From Cetobacterium sp. 8H (GTDB lineage: Bacteria > Fusobacteriota > Fusobacteriia > Fusobacteriales > Fusobacteriaceae), in NCBI RefSeq assembly GCF_014250675.1, contig NZ_JACHTG010000004.1:1241501-1305500 (forward strand): a stretch of DNA of 64,000 bases, given 5' to 3'. Each line of letters starts with the position of its first letter. The first letter of the stretch is position 1. Under the pieces are notes generated by a model. The model was not told where the DNA came from, ran no database searches, and was given only the letters and a program-made list of their open reading frames with translations. Shown here in pieces: positions 22,257 to 31,336 of the stretch. The position numbers and the translations under genes were made by a program.

Positions 22257-24326
22257 ATGAAAAAAATTGAGCTATTTGGTCTAAGTTTAACTTTTAAACT
22301 AAATAAGAAAAACGCAGACGATGCTGAATTATATACTAAAGACCACCATCTCAAAGAAAAAATATTTTATCTAATTTTGATGATAATGGTTATAGTTATT
22401 AGTTCAAAGGGTGGATATATAATAAATAAGCAAAAGTATAATGTTGGAGATGTGGCAATCAACGATATATATGCACCAAAAAGTGTGCTTTTTAATGACA
22501 AAGATAAAAAACAAGATATCATAAAAAATTTGATGGAAAGTTCAAAGAAAGAATATATATATGTTCCACAAGCTGGAACGGTATATATCTCAGCAGCTGA
22601 GTATTTATTTGATGAGATTTTAAAAAAGAATTTCAAGAAAAATAAGCTTTATTTAGATAGAATAGAGGATGTTATAGGAAAACCTCTACCAACGAAACTG
22701 ATAACAGGGTTGACACAACTCAATAAAAAAGAGCTTTTAGAAACTAGAGAGAGAGTGATAGGGTTTTTAACAAAAGCTTATGCCACAGGAATAATTAGAG
22801 AGAAGGGTATCTTAACAATATCACCTCCAAATGATGAGGCATTTGAAGAGTTGACAGATTTTGACAAAAAAATTGTAGAAAATTTTTTAACTGCTAACTA
22901 TATATATGATGAAACAAAGACTAAAAATTCTATAGCTGAGAAGATATCACAGATAGATGATCAGATATTAGATGTTAAGGCAGGAACTCTTCTAGTAAAA
23001 AAAGGGGATATAATAACTGAGAGTAAATCTAAACTGTTAGAAGTAGCCGGAATATATTCGTATAAAAAAAGTTTAGGTTTTTCAATATCAAACCTATTAT
23101 ATACAATAATATTGACGGTTATATTCTATCCGCTTTTAGTGACAAAGTTTAAAAAGAACATACTCAATAAGAATATATATAGAAGTCTATTTTTAATCTA
23201 TACAATAGGCTTTTTAGTGTTTAGATTTACAAAACTAGACCACATATATTTTGTTCCATTTGAGACTATGTACTTTTTAATGGGAATATTGTTTGCAAAG
23301 GACTTTGCAATTCTTACAACTGCGATGGCAATATCGTATCTATTCCCTATTGTAGGGTATGACCCAGTATTTGTTATTGTAACAACACTTGTTTGTATAA
23401 TGGGAACTTATTTGATAGAGAAAGTAACGACAAGACAAGAGCTTATTGCACTTGGAATGAAGTTAGCTGTAACAAAGTTTTTTCTATATCTATTGCTGAC
23501 ATATTTTATAGGAAGAGAACAAAACTTAGTTGTGCTTCAAAGTGGAGAGATTGTAGTATCTGGACTTTTATCAGGGATGCTAGCAATAGCAGTTTTACCA
23601 TACTTTGAGAAAACGTTTAATATTTTAACAACATTTAGACTGTTAGAATTAGGAGATCTGTCTCACCCACTATTAAAACTTCTATCTATGAAAGCTCCTG
23701 GAACGTTCCACCACTCAATGATGGTGGCAACTCTATCAGAAGCTGCGGCTGAAGCGATAGGAGCAAACGCAATATTTGCAAGGGTAGCATCTTACTATCA
23801 CGATATAGGAAAGATGAAAAGACCGAAGTTCTATGTAGAAAATCAGGAGGGGGGAGAGAACCCTCACAGTAAAATATCTCCATTTTTAAGTAATCTTATT
23901 ATAACGTCTCATACAAAAGATGGAAATGAACTAGGAAGAGAATATAAAATTCCAAGAGAGATAAGAGATGTTATGTTTGAACACCAAGGGACAACTATGC
24001 TTGCATATTTTTACAATAAGGCCAAGCAATTAGACCCAACAGTTATAGAGGATGATTTTAGATACAGTGGACCTACTCCTAGAAGTAAAGAGTCTGCAAT
24101 TATAATGTTAGCGGATTCTGTAGAAGCAGCGGTTAGATCAATAGATGAGAAAACACCAATAACAATAGAAAATATGCTTCGTAAGATAATCAATGCGAAG
24201 ATAGAGGAGAATCAACTTTCTGAAGCGGCTCTTACATTTAAAGAGATTGAGATAATAATAAAAACATTTACTAAGGTACTTATGAGCATACATCATGTGA
24301 GAATTAAGTATCCAGGACAAAAATAA
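22257..24326 (+). CDS. 7TM-HD phosphohydrolase, PgpH-like
   Basis: A 689-residue 7TMR-HD protein. A first membrane helix (about 35-52) is followed by a large extracytoplasmic 7TM-HDED domain (about 55-275), then about seven membrane helices (280-470) and a cytosolic HD domain with HH near 485-486 and YYHDIGK (His515-Asp516). The family includes PgpH, a c-di-AMP phosphodiesterase. It precedes ybeY and dgkA, the order seen in many Firmicutes, where it is linked to envelope and potassium homeostasis. c-di-AMP specificity is inferred from family and context. It begins 15 bases after the helicase. Confidence 0.9.
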   Translation: MKKIELFGLSLTFKLNKKNADDAELYTKDHHLKEKIFYLILMIMVIVISSKGGYIINKQKYNVGDVAINDIYAPKSVLFNDKDKKQDIIKNLMESSKKEYIYVPQAGTVYISAAEYLFDEILKKNFKKNKLYLDRIEDVIGKPLPTKLITGLTQLNKKELLETRERVIGFLTKAYATGIIREKGILTISPPNDEAFEELTDFDKKIVENFLTANYIYDETKTKNSIAEKISQIDDQILDVKAGTLLVKKGDIITESKSKLLEVAGIYSYKKSLGFSISNLLYTIILTVIFYPLLVTKFKKNILNKNIYRSLFLIYTIGFLVFRFTKLDHIYFVPFETMYFLMGILFAKDFAILTTAMAISYLFPIVGYDPVFVIVTTLVCIMGTYLIEKVTTRQELIALGMKLAVTKFFLYLLLTYFIGREQNLVVLQSGEIVVSGLLSGMLAIAVLPYFEKTFNILTTFRLLELGDLSHPLLKLLSMKAPGTFHHSMMVATLSEAAAEAIGANAIFARVASYYHDIGKMKRPKFYVENQEGGENPHSKISPFLSNLIITSHTKDGNELGREYKIPREIRDVMFEHQGTTMLAYFYNKAKQLDPTVIEDDFRYSGPTPRSKESAIIMLADSVEAAVRSIDEKTPITIENMLRKIINAKIEENQLSEAALTFKEIEIIIKTFTKVLMSIHHVRIKYPGQK

Positions 24327-24350
24327 AAGAGATAAGTAAGGAGTAAAAAT

Positions 24351-24815
24351 ATGGAAGTAGTATTAGATTTTTCATTGGAGATTGAAGGATACGATGAATT
24401 TTTAAAAGAAGAAGAGGTAAAGGAGTATATAAATGAGGTTTTAAATGACGAGTTTGAATCTGAAAAACCAGTATACTTATCGGTGGCTCTAGTAGGAAAT
24501 GAAGATATCCAGAGAATAAATAGGGACTTTAGAGATAAGGATCAGCCAACAGATGTCATATCGTTTGCTTATCATGAAACAGAGGACTATATGATAGGAC
24601 CGTATGATACTTTAGGAGATATAATAATATCTTTAGAAAGAGTAGAAGAACAGTGTAAAGAGTACAATCACTCTTTCAGAAGAGAGTTTTTCTATGTTTT
24701 AACTCATGGAATGCTTCACCTATTAGGTTATGATCATATAGATGAAGAGGATAAAAAAGAGATGAGAGCAAGAGAGGAAGAAATCTTAACGAAATTTGGA
24801 CACACTAGAGATTAA
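24351..24815 (+). CDS. ybeY: YbeY, rRNA maturation endoribonuclease
   Basis: A 154-residue YbeY, the zinc endoribonuclease involved in 16S rRNA 3' processing and ribosome quality control. The zinc motif HGMLHLLGYDH gives His119, His123 and His129, and the conserved FRDKDQPTDVISF block lies upstream at about 60-72. Length is normal. It has AAGGAG before the ATG and sits between pgpH and dgkA, the conserved genomic neighbourhood. Confidence 0.96.
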   Translation: MEVVLDFSLEIEGYDEFLKEEEVKEYINEVLNDEFESEKPVYLSVALVGNEDIQRINRDFRDKDQPTDVISFAYHETEDYMIGPYDTLGDIIISLERVEEQCKEYNHSFRREFFYVLTHGMLHLLGYDHIDEEDKKEMRAREEEILTKFGHTRD

Positions 24816-24824
24816 GGAGGACTT

Positions 24825-25538
24825 ATGGGGCATAAGAAAACTAAACAAGATATAACTCAAAGTTTTAACGTAGCAATAGAAGGTATTATTGAAACTATAA
24901 GAACTGAAAGAAATATGAAATTCCATACATTTTCAACAGTTCTTGTTTTAATGCTTTCAGTCTTTATGGGAGTTAGTAGGATAGAGCTGATTGTACTTTC
25001 TCTAAGTATGTGTTTTGTGCTAGTCGCGGAACTATTAAATACTGCAATAGAAACATTTGTGGATATGGTTTCTCCAGAATATAATGTTTTGGCCAAAAGA
25101 GCAAAAGATATTGGAGCAGGAGCCGTTTTTATAGCAGCGACGAATGCCCTTGTTGTAGGTTATCTTGTTTTTCATAAAAGAGTGGCCGGAGAGTTTGATG
25201 AATTTTTCGAGTTGCTTAAAGGTTCTTATGCTAATGTCATAATTTTTATACTTATATTTTTAGTTGTTTTAGTTATAGCAATAAAAAGTTTTTTTAAAAA
25301 GGGAACTCCCTTGAGAGGCGGTATACCAAGTGGACATAGTGCTCTTGGAGGAGCTCTTTTTATAGGAATATTTTTCTTAACAAATGATGTGAGAGTTTTT
25401 TATCTTTCATTATTCTTACTAATTTTAGTTTTGCAGTCAAGAGTTGAGGGGAAAATACATACGGTTTTAGAAACAATAATAGGGGCAGTGTTGGGAATGG
25501 GAATAACTTATTTATTCCTATCTTTACTTAATATATAG
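24825..25538 (+). CDS. Diacylglycerol/undecaprenol kinase fused to PAP2 phosphatase
   Basis: A 237-residue membrane protein with two enzyme domains. Residues 1-122 are a DgkA-type lipid kinase with the conserved AELLNTAIETFVD and KRAKDIGAGAVF motifs. Residues 140-237 are a PAP2-type phosphatase: KKGTPLRGG, PSGH (168-171) and SRVEGKIH, with Glu in place of the usual Asp three residues after the His. Both domains act on polyprenyl or diglyceride lipids in the inner membrane and would catalyse opposite steps. The fusion is found in Clostridia and relatives. AAGGAGG precedes the ATG, nine bases after ybeY. Confidence 0.88.
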   Translation: MGHKKTKQDITQSFNVAIEGIIETIRTERNMKFHTFSTVLVLMLSVFMGVSRIELIVLSLSMCFVLVAELLNTAIETFVDMVSPEYNVLAKRAKDIGAGAVFIAATNALVVGYLVFHKRVAGEFDEFFELLKGSYANVIIFILIFLVVLVIAIKSFFKKGTPLRGGIPSGHSALGGALFIGIFFLTNDVRVFYLSLFLLILVLQSRVEGKIHTVLETIIGAVLGMGITYLFLSLLNI

Positions 25539-25547
25539 GAGGAAAAA

Positions 25548-27068
25548 ATGCAAAGAGCAAAGGATTATTTACTCCTGAGTGTACTTTCTTATTGTAATTT
25601 TACAGAGGATGACTATGGAAAAAGCTTAAGCCAAGTTTACGAAGAAAATGATCATTCGAAATTGGATACGGATGGATTTTATTTTTGTAATTCAAAAACA
25701 AGATTTCTATTCTGTCAATTTTTTGAAGATATTTTAGACAAGTGGGAAATCTTTTATATACAAAATAAAAGAGCTTCTTATGGAGATAAAGAATCAACAG
25801 GATTTTATAGCGTTGTTTTTAAGAATGTATTGGAAAATAACTATGTAATATCCTATAGAGGAAGTGAGAAATATCCCATAGAGGACGCCTACAAAGATTT
25901 TATAGAAAATGATTTGAAGATTGGTCTAGGAGTTAAGCCTATTCAATTTTATGATGGACTACAGGTATTTGATAAGATATATGATGAGTTTAAAATTCCG
26001 AAAGAAAAAATTTCAATAACAGGACACTCTCTAGGAGGGGGAATAGCTCAATTTGTTAGTATAATGGTTGATAAACAAAGAGGGTTTATTCCTTATACAT
26101 GTACTTGGAACGCAGTTGGAATAAATAGAGATGGAATTATAAACCTTTTGGATTTCTTTAACTATGATAAAATACTTGATAAAATAAAGTTAAATGATGT
26201 GGAAAAGCAATATTTTGTGGAGTTTAAAAATGAGTATCTATCATTCTTTTTAAAAGAATTAAAAAAAGGAAAAATCATTAAAGATAACAATACACTACTC
26301 ATATCTACAGATGTGCAGATAGCACCTCAAATAGATGAGGGATTTATCAAAAATTTTATGAAAAATACAAAGTTTGATAATCTTTTAGGAAAACTATCAA
26401 ATGATACAAAAAATGAGCTTTTAGATGATAATAAAATATTTAATGCTCTTTTTAAAGTAGATAATTTAGCTGAAGAACTTTTTAAAGCTAACTATTTCAT
26501 TAGAAGAGTAAAAGAGAATATAGTTTACGAAGAAAATATTGTTAACTTTTGTCATTCTGAGGATTTGACAGTATCTTTATTTGCACATATAGGTGCAGTA
26601 TATCAAGTTGATAAAGGTTTTTTAAAAAAAGACGTAAATAAAAGAACACTTTTTTCAAGTTTGAGATTTTTTACAAAATCAGTTCAAGACTATCATTATC
26701 AAGATGTATTTTTACCCTTTATAGAAGTTGAAGGACAGAGAAGGGGAATGTTTAATAAAGAGTTATCGATAGGATATCTAGGGACTTTTGTAAGGAAAAT
26801 AATCTCACTAGAATATTGTGTAGAAAGAGAGCTATTAGCAGAATATTACAGTTTAGTTCCAATAACAAATCAAAATTACAAAAAGATAAAAACACATATT
26901 TTGAGTGCAATAAAAAAATGCGGAGATGATATCTTATATAAACATCAAGCATATAATCAACTTAAAGATATGGATGAACAAACATTTTCAAAAGTTTGGG
27001 AGAGTTTAAAATCTAAACTGCCGAGCCCTTATAGAACACAAGATATATATGATCTGATACTGTTTTAA
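25548..27068 (+). CDS. Lipase-like alpha/beta hydrolase (DUF2974/Mbeg1-like)
   Basis: A 506-residue protein with an alpha/beta-hydrolase nucleophile elbow GHSLGGG at about 158-164, preceded by the class 3 lipase-type strand NYVISYRGSEK (about 99-109). This matches the Mbeg1-like/DUF2974 group. No signal peptide is seen at the N-terminus. The C-terminal 250 residues are helical, with a possible catalytic His in FAHIGAVYQ or YHYQDV, and fit no family I know. It follows dgkA by nine bases, so it may act on lipids in the same pathway. The substrate is unknown. Confidence 0.75.
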   Translation: MQRAKDYLLLSVLSYCNFTEDDYGKSLSQVYEENDHSKLDTDGFYFCNSKTRFLFCQFFEDILDKWEIFYIQNKRASYGDKESTGFYSVVFKNVLENNYVISYRGSEKYPIEDAYKDFIENDLKIGLGVKPIQFYDGLQVFDKIYDEFKIPKEKISITGHSLGGGIAQFVSIMVDKQRGFIPYTCTWNAVGINRDGIINLLDFFNYDKILDKIKLNDVEKQYFVEFKNEYLSFFLKELKKGKIIKDNNTLLISTDVQIAPQIDEGFIKNFMKNTKFDNLLGKLSNDTKNELLDDNKIFNALFKVDNLAEELFKANYFIRRVKENIVYEENIVNFCHSEDLTVSLFAHIGAVYQVDKGFLKKDVNKRTLFSSLRFFTKSVQDYHYQDVFLPFIEVEGQRRGMFNKELSIGYLGTFVRKIISLEYCVERELLAEYYSLVPITNQNYKKIKTHILSAIKKCGDDILYKHQAYNQLKDMDEQTFSKVWESLKSKLPSPYRTQDIYDLILF

Positions 27069-27089
27069 AAATTTAAGGTGGTGAAGAGA

Positions 27090-28244
27090 GTGAAAAAGAT
27101 AATAATATTAAGTTTAATTATAAAAGCCGTTACATTTACAAGTAACGGCTTAAATTATAAAGAGCCTCAGAATATTAAAAAGTTTTTCAAAGAACCTATA
27201 GTTAAAGTACAAACTCCATCTGTTCAAGCTGGAAGAAAAGGTTTCACAACTCAAAAGGAACTACTTGACTATTTAGGTGCTATCCATACAACGAATAACA
27301 ATACAATTATGGATCTTTTAGGTCCAACTCATAATGGAAACTATGTTCCAGTAGTTTTGTTAGGTAAAGAAAAAGAGTTTAATAATGATAAGCTGACTGT
27401 GATGTTAATAGCACAGCAACATGGAAACGAGCCTATGGGGTGTGATGTTTTGATGGCTACAGTAAAAAGAGTGGCTAAAGGCGACTTAAACTATCTTTTA
27501 GATAGAATGAATATTCTTATTATGCCTAGAATAAATCCTGATGGAGCTAAAAAATTTACAAGGGATTCTGGAGAGAGAAAAGATATCAATGCAGATCATA
27601 TTTCTCTTTTAACAGTAGAGGCTCAATCAATCAATAAAATATATGAAAAATATAATCCTGAAGTCTTTGTAGATATACATGAGTATATATCAGATTTAAA
27701 ATCCTATTCAAATATATTAGAGGGGGAAGCGGTTCCATACTATGACTTGCTAATACTTGATCCCACCAATTCAAACTATTCAAAAAAAATGAAACAATAT
27801 ACAGAAAAAACACTCTTAGAAATAAAAAGTATAGAGAAAATTAGTGATTACACAGTTGATTATTACTATAATCCTATTATAAAACCCAAAAAAGACAGTC
27901 TACTAACTCTATATGAAGCGACAGGTAGTCTCACTCTTGCAAGAAATATGTACGGGCTCAAAGGAAGTCTTTCATACCTCATTGAGCTTAGAGGAAGAGG
28001 GATAGGGTTTGAGAATGTAAAGAGGCGTTTAGAAAGTGGAAGTTTAGCTGTAGAAACAATTTTAAAAGATTCATATAACAATCATGTTCAGATAAAAGAT
28101 ACTGTGAAAAACGAAAGAAAAAAACAAAGAGATTTAGTACAAAAAAATTCAGAAATTGTGAAAGAAAGGAACTCGATAAAATTGATAGATGTAAAAAACT
28201 CATTTATTTCTGAGATTCCTTGCTTAAAAATAAAATTGAATTAA
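27090..28244 (+). CDS. Exported M14-family zinc carboxypeptidase-like protein
   Basis: A protein of about 384 residues with a short signal-like N-terminus (about 1-18, start GTG 27090). The M14 zinc motif HGNEP lies near 110-114, the third ligand His in VDIHEY near 195-200, INPDGAKKF is the substrate-side motif, and the probable catalytic Glu is in LIELRGRG near 299. The fold fits M14 carboxypeptidases or deacylases acting in the periplasm, perhaps on peptidoglycan peptides. GTG codons also occur at 27078 and 27081, but they overlap the AAGGTGG ribosome site. A 10-bp inverted repeat lies within codons 12-21. Confidence 0.8.
   Translation: MKKIIILSLIIKAVTFTSNGLNYKEPQNIKKFFKEPIVKVQTPSVQAGRKGFTTQKELLDYLGAIHTTNNNTIMDLLGPTHNGNYVPVVLLGKEKEFNNDKLTVMLIAQQHGNEPMGCDVLMATVKRVAKGDLNYLLDRMNILIMPRINPDGAKKFTRDSGERKDINADHISLLTVEAQSINKIYEKYNPEVFVDIHEYISDLKSYSNILEGEAVPYYDLLILDPTNSNYSKKMKQYTEKTLLEIKSIEKISDYTVDYYYNPIIKPKKDSLLTLYEATGSLTLARNMYGLKGSLSYLIELRGRGIGFENVKRRLESGSLAVETILKDSYNNHVQIKDTVKNERKKQRDLVQKNSEIVKERNSIKLIDVKNSFISEIPCLKIKLN
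27124..27151. repeat. Perfect inverted repeat inside the start of the M14 gene
   Basis: AAGCCGTTAC (27124-27133) and GTAACGGCTT (27142-27151) flank an 8-base loop, about 35 bases into the coding region. No T-tract follows on the plus strand; on the minus strand TTTTATAATT follows. Confidence 0.7.
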
Positions 28245-28493
28245 TGGTCAAAAAATACACATCAAAATAAAAATTTCACAAATAAACATAGAAATAACCT
28301 TAATATGACCGTAATTATTCGAATAAAACGTTCATAAAATATATATATAGTTTATTAAATGAAGAAAAAATACTAATAAAATACTTCATTTTTGGAGTTA
28401 AATGTGATACTATAAGAAAGCGAATATATCAAAAATGAACTCAAAATAACCATTGATAAAATGAATGGTTACTATTTTTAGGGAGGGGAACCT
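28245..28493 (+). promoter_or_regulatory. A/T-rich control region ahead of the envelope locus
   Basis: No gene is seen. A weak promoter (TTTTTG, 16 bases, TATAAG) ends near 28421. The leader after it carries small dyads: TTTTGGAGTT near 28389 with AACTCAAAA near 28439, and AACCATT with AATGGTT near 28448-28470 followed by ACTATTTTT. These could fold as an attenuator. The ribosome site GGGAGGGG precedes the next gene. Confidence 0.4.
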
Positions 28494-29321
28494 ATGGTAA
28501 AGAAGGTTTTAGTAGGAACATTAGCACTTAGTTCTTTAGGATTTGCAGCAGATTTATCAACAGTGAGTGGAGAGACAACAGCAGTTTTTGCTAAGCAAGA
28601 ATTGAGCAACGATAAACCGCTTATCTATTTAGCAGACAATTTCCATGAGATGGCAACTGTGCCAGGATTTTCTATGGGAGCACCATCAGGATTAGTTTCT
28701 TCATATGGAGTTGCATTTGCAGGTCTATCTGGAAAAACAAATAGTGATGATACAGATGGAGCACTAGCTTTAGGAATGGGATTTGGAGATGCTGAAACTA
28801 TAGGTGGAGCAATCTCTTTAGGAGTTGGAAGTATCGATCCAAGAGATGGAGGAGCTTTCAATAGAGGAAATTTAAATATGAGTTTAGGACATCATTTTAA
28901 AGATTATGGATTTGGATGGTCAGTAGGTATGAATGGAGTAAACCTATGGCATGACAATGGAAGTGATGGAGATAATGAAAACCCTAGCTTCTATACAGCA
29001 GTTACAAAGTTATGGCCAAATGATATTGCACCAATAGCAATAACAGCAGGACTTGGAAATAACTCTTTTGCAGATGTAAATATTGAAAATAGAGATAGAA
29101 AAGAAGAAGTAGGAGGATTTGGTTCAGTAGCAGTTTACCTATTCCCACAGATGAGTTTAATCCTTGATTATACATCAAATGTAGTGACAGTAGGAACAAG
29201 TATAGTTCCATTCCCACAATATCCAGTATCTATCAACTTAGGGGCAACTAACCTAACTGAGCAAGGACCAGAAGATAAGGTTTCTGCAATCGGATCAATA
29301 GCTGCAGCGTATGTATTTTAA
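28494..29321 (+). CDS. Exported, probably outer-membrane beta-barrel protein
   Basis: A 275-residue protein with a signal peptide (about 1-19, cleavage after GFAA or GFA). The mature part is Gly-rich with alternating hydrophobic strands (GALALGMGFGD, NLNMSLGHHFKDY, GFGSVAVYLFP, MSLILDYTS) and ends in an aromatic residue (AAAYVF), as outer-membrane barrels do. About ten strands could be drawn. I do not recognise a named family. It is the first gene of the locus with a small secreted protein, Wzz-like, BY-kinase and TolC genes, so an envelope or polysaccharide-export role is plausible but unproven. Confidence 0.6.
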   Translation: MVKKVLVGTLALSSLGFAADLSTVSGETTAVFAKQELSNDKPLIYLADNFHEMATVPGFSMGAPSGLVSSYGVAFAGLSGKTNSDDTDGALALGMGFGDAETIGGAISLGVGSIDPRDGGAFNRGNLNMSLGHHFKDYGFGWSVGMNGVNLWHDNGSDGDNENPSFYTAVTKLWPNDIAPIAITAGLGNNSFADVNIENRDRKEEVGGFGSVAVYLFPQMSLILDYTSNVVTVGTSIVPFPQYPVSINLGATNLTEQGPEDKVSAIGSIAAAYVF

Positions 29322-29336
29322 TAGGAGGTAGAAAAA

Positions 29337-29657
29337 ATGAAAAAGATTTTATTGGTGCTAGCATCATTATTGTTAATAAATACAGTGGTATTATGTGCAG
29401 AGGAAACAGCGGAATCAGCTGAGAACTCTACTCAAGCAACTCAGTCAGAAAATACAATTTCAGCAGCTCCAGCAGCTCTATCAAAAGGAGAGTCGTTTAT
29501 GGCAGCATTTGGAATGGGAGATTCAGGAGTTATAGGTGGAGGAGAATCCGGTGGAACATCAGGATCAGGAGCATCGGTTGCAGCAGCAATGTCAACAGCA
29601 CATGTGGGATCAACAGTTTTAACAAGCCCACAAAATACACCATACTCATACAAATAA
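29337..29657 (+). CDS. Small secreted Ala/Ser/Gly-rich protein
   Basis: A 106-residue protein with a signal peptide (about 1-20, VVLCA). VVLC is a poor lipobox because Leu is next to Cys, so simple secretion is more likely. The mature protein is low-complexity: Glu/Thr/Ser-rich to about residue 45, then AALSKGESFMAAFGMGDSG and a Gly/Ser tract at 64-80. No family is recognised. Small Thr/Ser-rich proteins such as GfcA start group 4 capsule loci in enterobacteria; the similarity is one of size and position only. RBS AGGAGG lies 15 bases after the barrel gene. Confidence 0.6.
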   Translation: MKKILLVLASLLLINTVVLCAEETAESAENSTQATQSENTISAAPAALSKGESFMAAFGMGDSGVIGGGESGGTSGSGASVAAAMSTAHVGSTVLTSPQNTPYSYK

Positions 29658-29699
29658 TACAGCAACTGAAAGCAACACATTAATTGATATAATAATGAG

Positions 29700-29726
29700 A
29701 GCGATCAGAAGTGGTCGCTTTTTTTA
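29700..29726 (+). terminator. Terminator before the Wzz-like gene
   Basis: A 7-bp stem AGCGATC with GGTCGCT (one G-T pair) and a 6-base loop is followed by seven T residues. It separates the barrel and small-protein genes from the signalling genes. Confidence 0.75.
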
Positions 29727-29775
29727 TGAAAAAATATAAAAAATAAATAAAAAGTATATTTTAATGGGGAGAATA

Positions 29776-30522
29776 ATGAGGAGAAGAGAGGAATTTTATG
29801 AGGATGACTTCTACGAAGATGAAGAGGAGTTAGACCTGATGGACCTAGTTTTCACACTTCTTAGAAGATGGAAACTAATAACACTTACAGCGATACCTAT
29901 ATTTGCATTAGGGGTATTTTTTGCAGCTACAAGACCAACGATATATAAGGGTGAGATGACACTTATGGTTTCAAGTGGAAGAAACTATGTGGCAAGCTCG
30001 CTTGAGAGTGGAGAACTATCGTTGAATCAGCAATTAACAACGACTTATACAGAGATAGCAAAAAGTAGAGTGATACTGAAAAATGTTATAAAAAAATATG
30101 ATCTTATAGAAAGTTTTGAGTCACTCCAAGGAAATTTAGCTATAAGTTCAGTTCAAGGAACAGAATTTATAAAACTAACATATAAAAATAGAGACCCAGT
30201 TATGGCAGCAGCTGTTGTAAATGAGATTGGAAATGAGTTTATGTTAAAAGTTCGTGAAGTTATGAATTTTCAAAATATAAAAGTTGTTGAGCCGGCAGAG
30301 ATTCCTAAAGAGGCACTGCCTAAAAAAAGAGCTCTTATTCTAGCTATTTCTTTAGTACTATCGGTTATGGTGGGATGTATGTCAGCTTTCGTAGTTGAGT
30401 TTTTCTTCTGTAAACTGAGAAAGCCTAAAGATATTGAAAAGATTTTAGGAACATCGATGTTAGGGATGGTACCAGACTTCAATCTATCTCTAGTTGAAGG
30501 AGGAACAAATGGAAAAGAGTAA
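29776..30522 (+). CDS. Wzz-type polysaccharide chain-length / co-polymerase protein
   Basis: A 248-residue Wzz-domain protein. An acidic N-terminus (EEFYEDDFYEDEEELD) precedes the first membrane helix (about 33-53); a periplasmic helical domain follows, and a second helix lies near 181-205 with the Pro-rich PAEIPKEALPKKR just before it, which is typical. It lacks a kinase domain, as in the CapA/CpsC proteins of Gram-positives, and the kinase is the next gene. The start is ATG 29776 because the ATG at 29764 precedes the GGGGAG site. It overlaps the kinase gene by 14 bases. Confidence 0.88.
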   Translation: MRRREEFYEDDFYEDEEELDLMDLVFTLLRRWKLITLTAIPIFALGVFFAATRPTIYKGEMTLMVSSGRNYVASSLESGELSLNQQLTTTYTEIAKSRVILKNVIKKYDLIESFESLQGNLAISSVQGTEFIKLTYKNRDPVMAAAVVNEIGNEFMLKVREVMNFQNIKVVEPAEIPKEALPKKRALILAISLVLSVMVGCMSAFVVEFFFCKLRKPKDIEKILGTSMLGMVPDFNLSLVEGGTNGKE

Positions 30523-31336
30523 AAGACAACTATTTTTTAAGGATTCAGAAAATCATGAGATGAATGAAGCTCTAAGAGTTATCAGAACAAACCTTCACTT
30601 TTTAAATGAGAAGGAGGAGGATAGAATAGTTTTAGTGACAAGTACAACTCCTAAAGAGGGGAAGAGTACAATAGCTTCTAACTATGCTATGAGTATTGCG
30701 ATAACAGGAAAAAAAGTTCTTCTTGTAGATTGCGATATAAGAAGACCAAGAGCTCATGAGAGTTTTGGAGTTAATTTCAAAATGGGATTAGAATCAGTTT
30801 TAACAGGTAAAACTGTTATAAATGATGTAATTTTAAAAGATGTAGAAAAAAATTTAGATATACTGCCAACAAGATATATGGCTCACAATGTGACAGAGCT
30901 TTTCTTAGGGGATAAGATGAAGACTCTTTTAGAAGGCTTAAAGGGTGAATACAATACGATAGTACTAGATACACCACCTCTTATTGTAGCAAGTGACGCT
31001 GCAATTTTATCCAAGCACTGTGATGGGGTTGTATATGTTGTAGCATATGACCAAGTTGCTAAAAGAGAACTAGAGTTTGGAAAGACAATGCTCGAGAATG
31101 CAAAAGCTAATCTGTATGGATTTGTTGTAAATAGAGTGGATAAAAATGGTCTTTCATATGGAAATTATGGATACTATAACAATAATTACTCATACTATAA
31201 AGACTACTATACAGAAGAAGGAGAAAATTTATCAAGAACATATGTGCCAAAAAAAGGGTTCAAAGGGTTCGTTGAAAAATTAAAAAGAGACTATAAGAGA
31301 CAGCTAAGTGGAGACCAGAAGGGGAAAAGATGGTAG
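30509..31336 (+). CDS. BY-kinase (CpsD/CapB-type tyrosine autokinase)
   Basis: A 275-residue bacterial tyrosine kinase. The Walker A motif TPKEGKST is at about 47-54, Walker A' VDCDIRRPR at about 73-81 and Walker B VLDTPP near 150-155. A C-terminal tyrosine cluster near 216-233 (YGNYGYYNNNYSYYKDYY, nine Tyr in 18 residues) is the autophosphorylation site type. The kinase is activated by the Wzz-like protein and reset by the phosphatase encoded next. The start is ATG 30509 with AAGGAGG upstream, inside the wzz-like gene. A Gram-positive split form in an outer-membrane bacterium is notable. Confidence 0.92.
   Translation: MEKSKRQLFFKDSENHEMNEALRVIRTNLHFLNEKEEDRIVLVTSTTPKEGKSTIASNYAMSIAITGKKVLLVDCDIRRPRAHESFGVNFKMGLESVLTGKTVINDVILKDVEKNLDILPTRYMAHNVTELFLGDKMKTLLEGLKGEYNTIVLDTPPLIVASDAAILSKHCDGVVYVVAYDQVAKRELEFGKTMLENAKANLYGFVVNRVDKNGLSYGNYGYYNNNYSYYKDYYTEEGENLSRTYVPKKGFKGFVEKLKRDYKRQLSGDQKGKRW

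Noticed and set aside
28245-28493. Candidate riboswitch before the envelope locus
   Set aside because: Dyads are present, but they match no riboswitch class that I know. It is recorded only as a control region.
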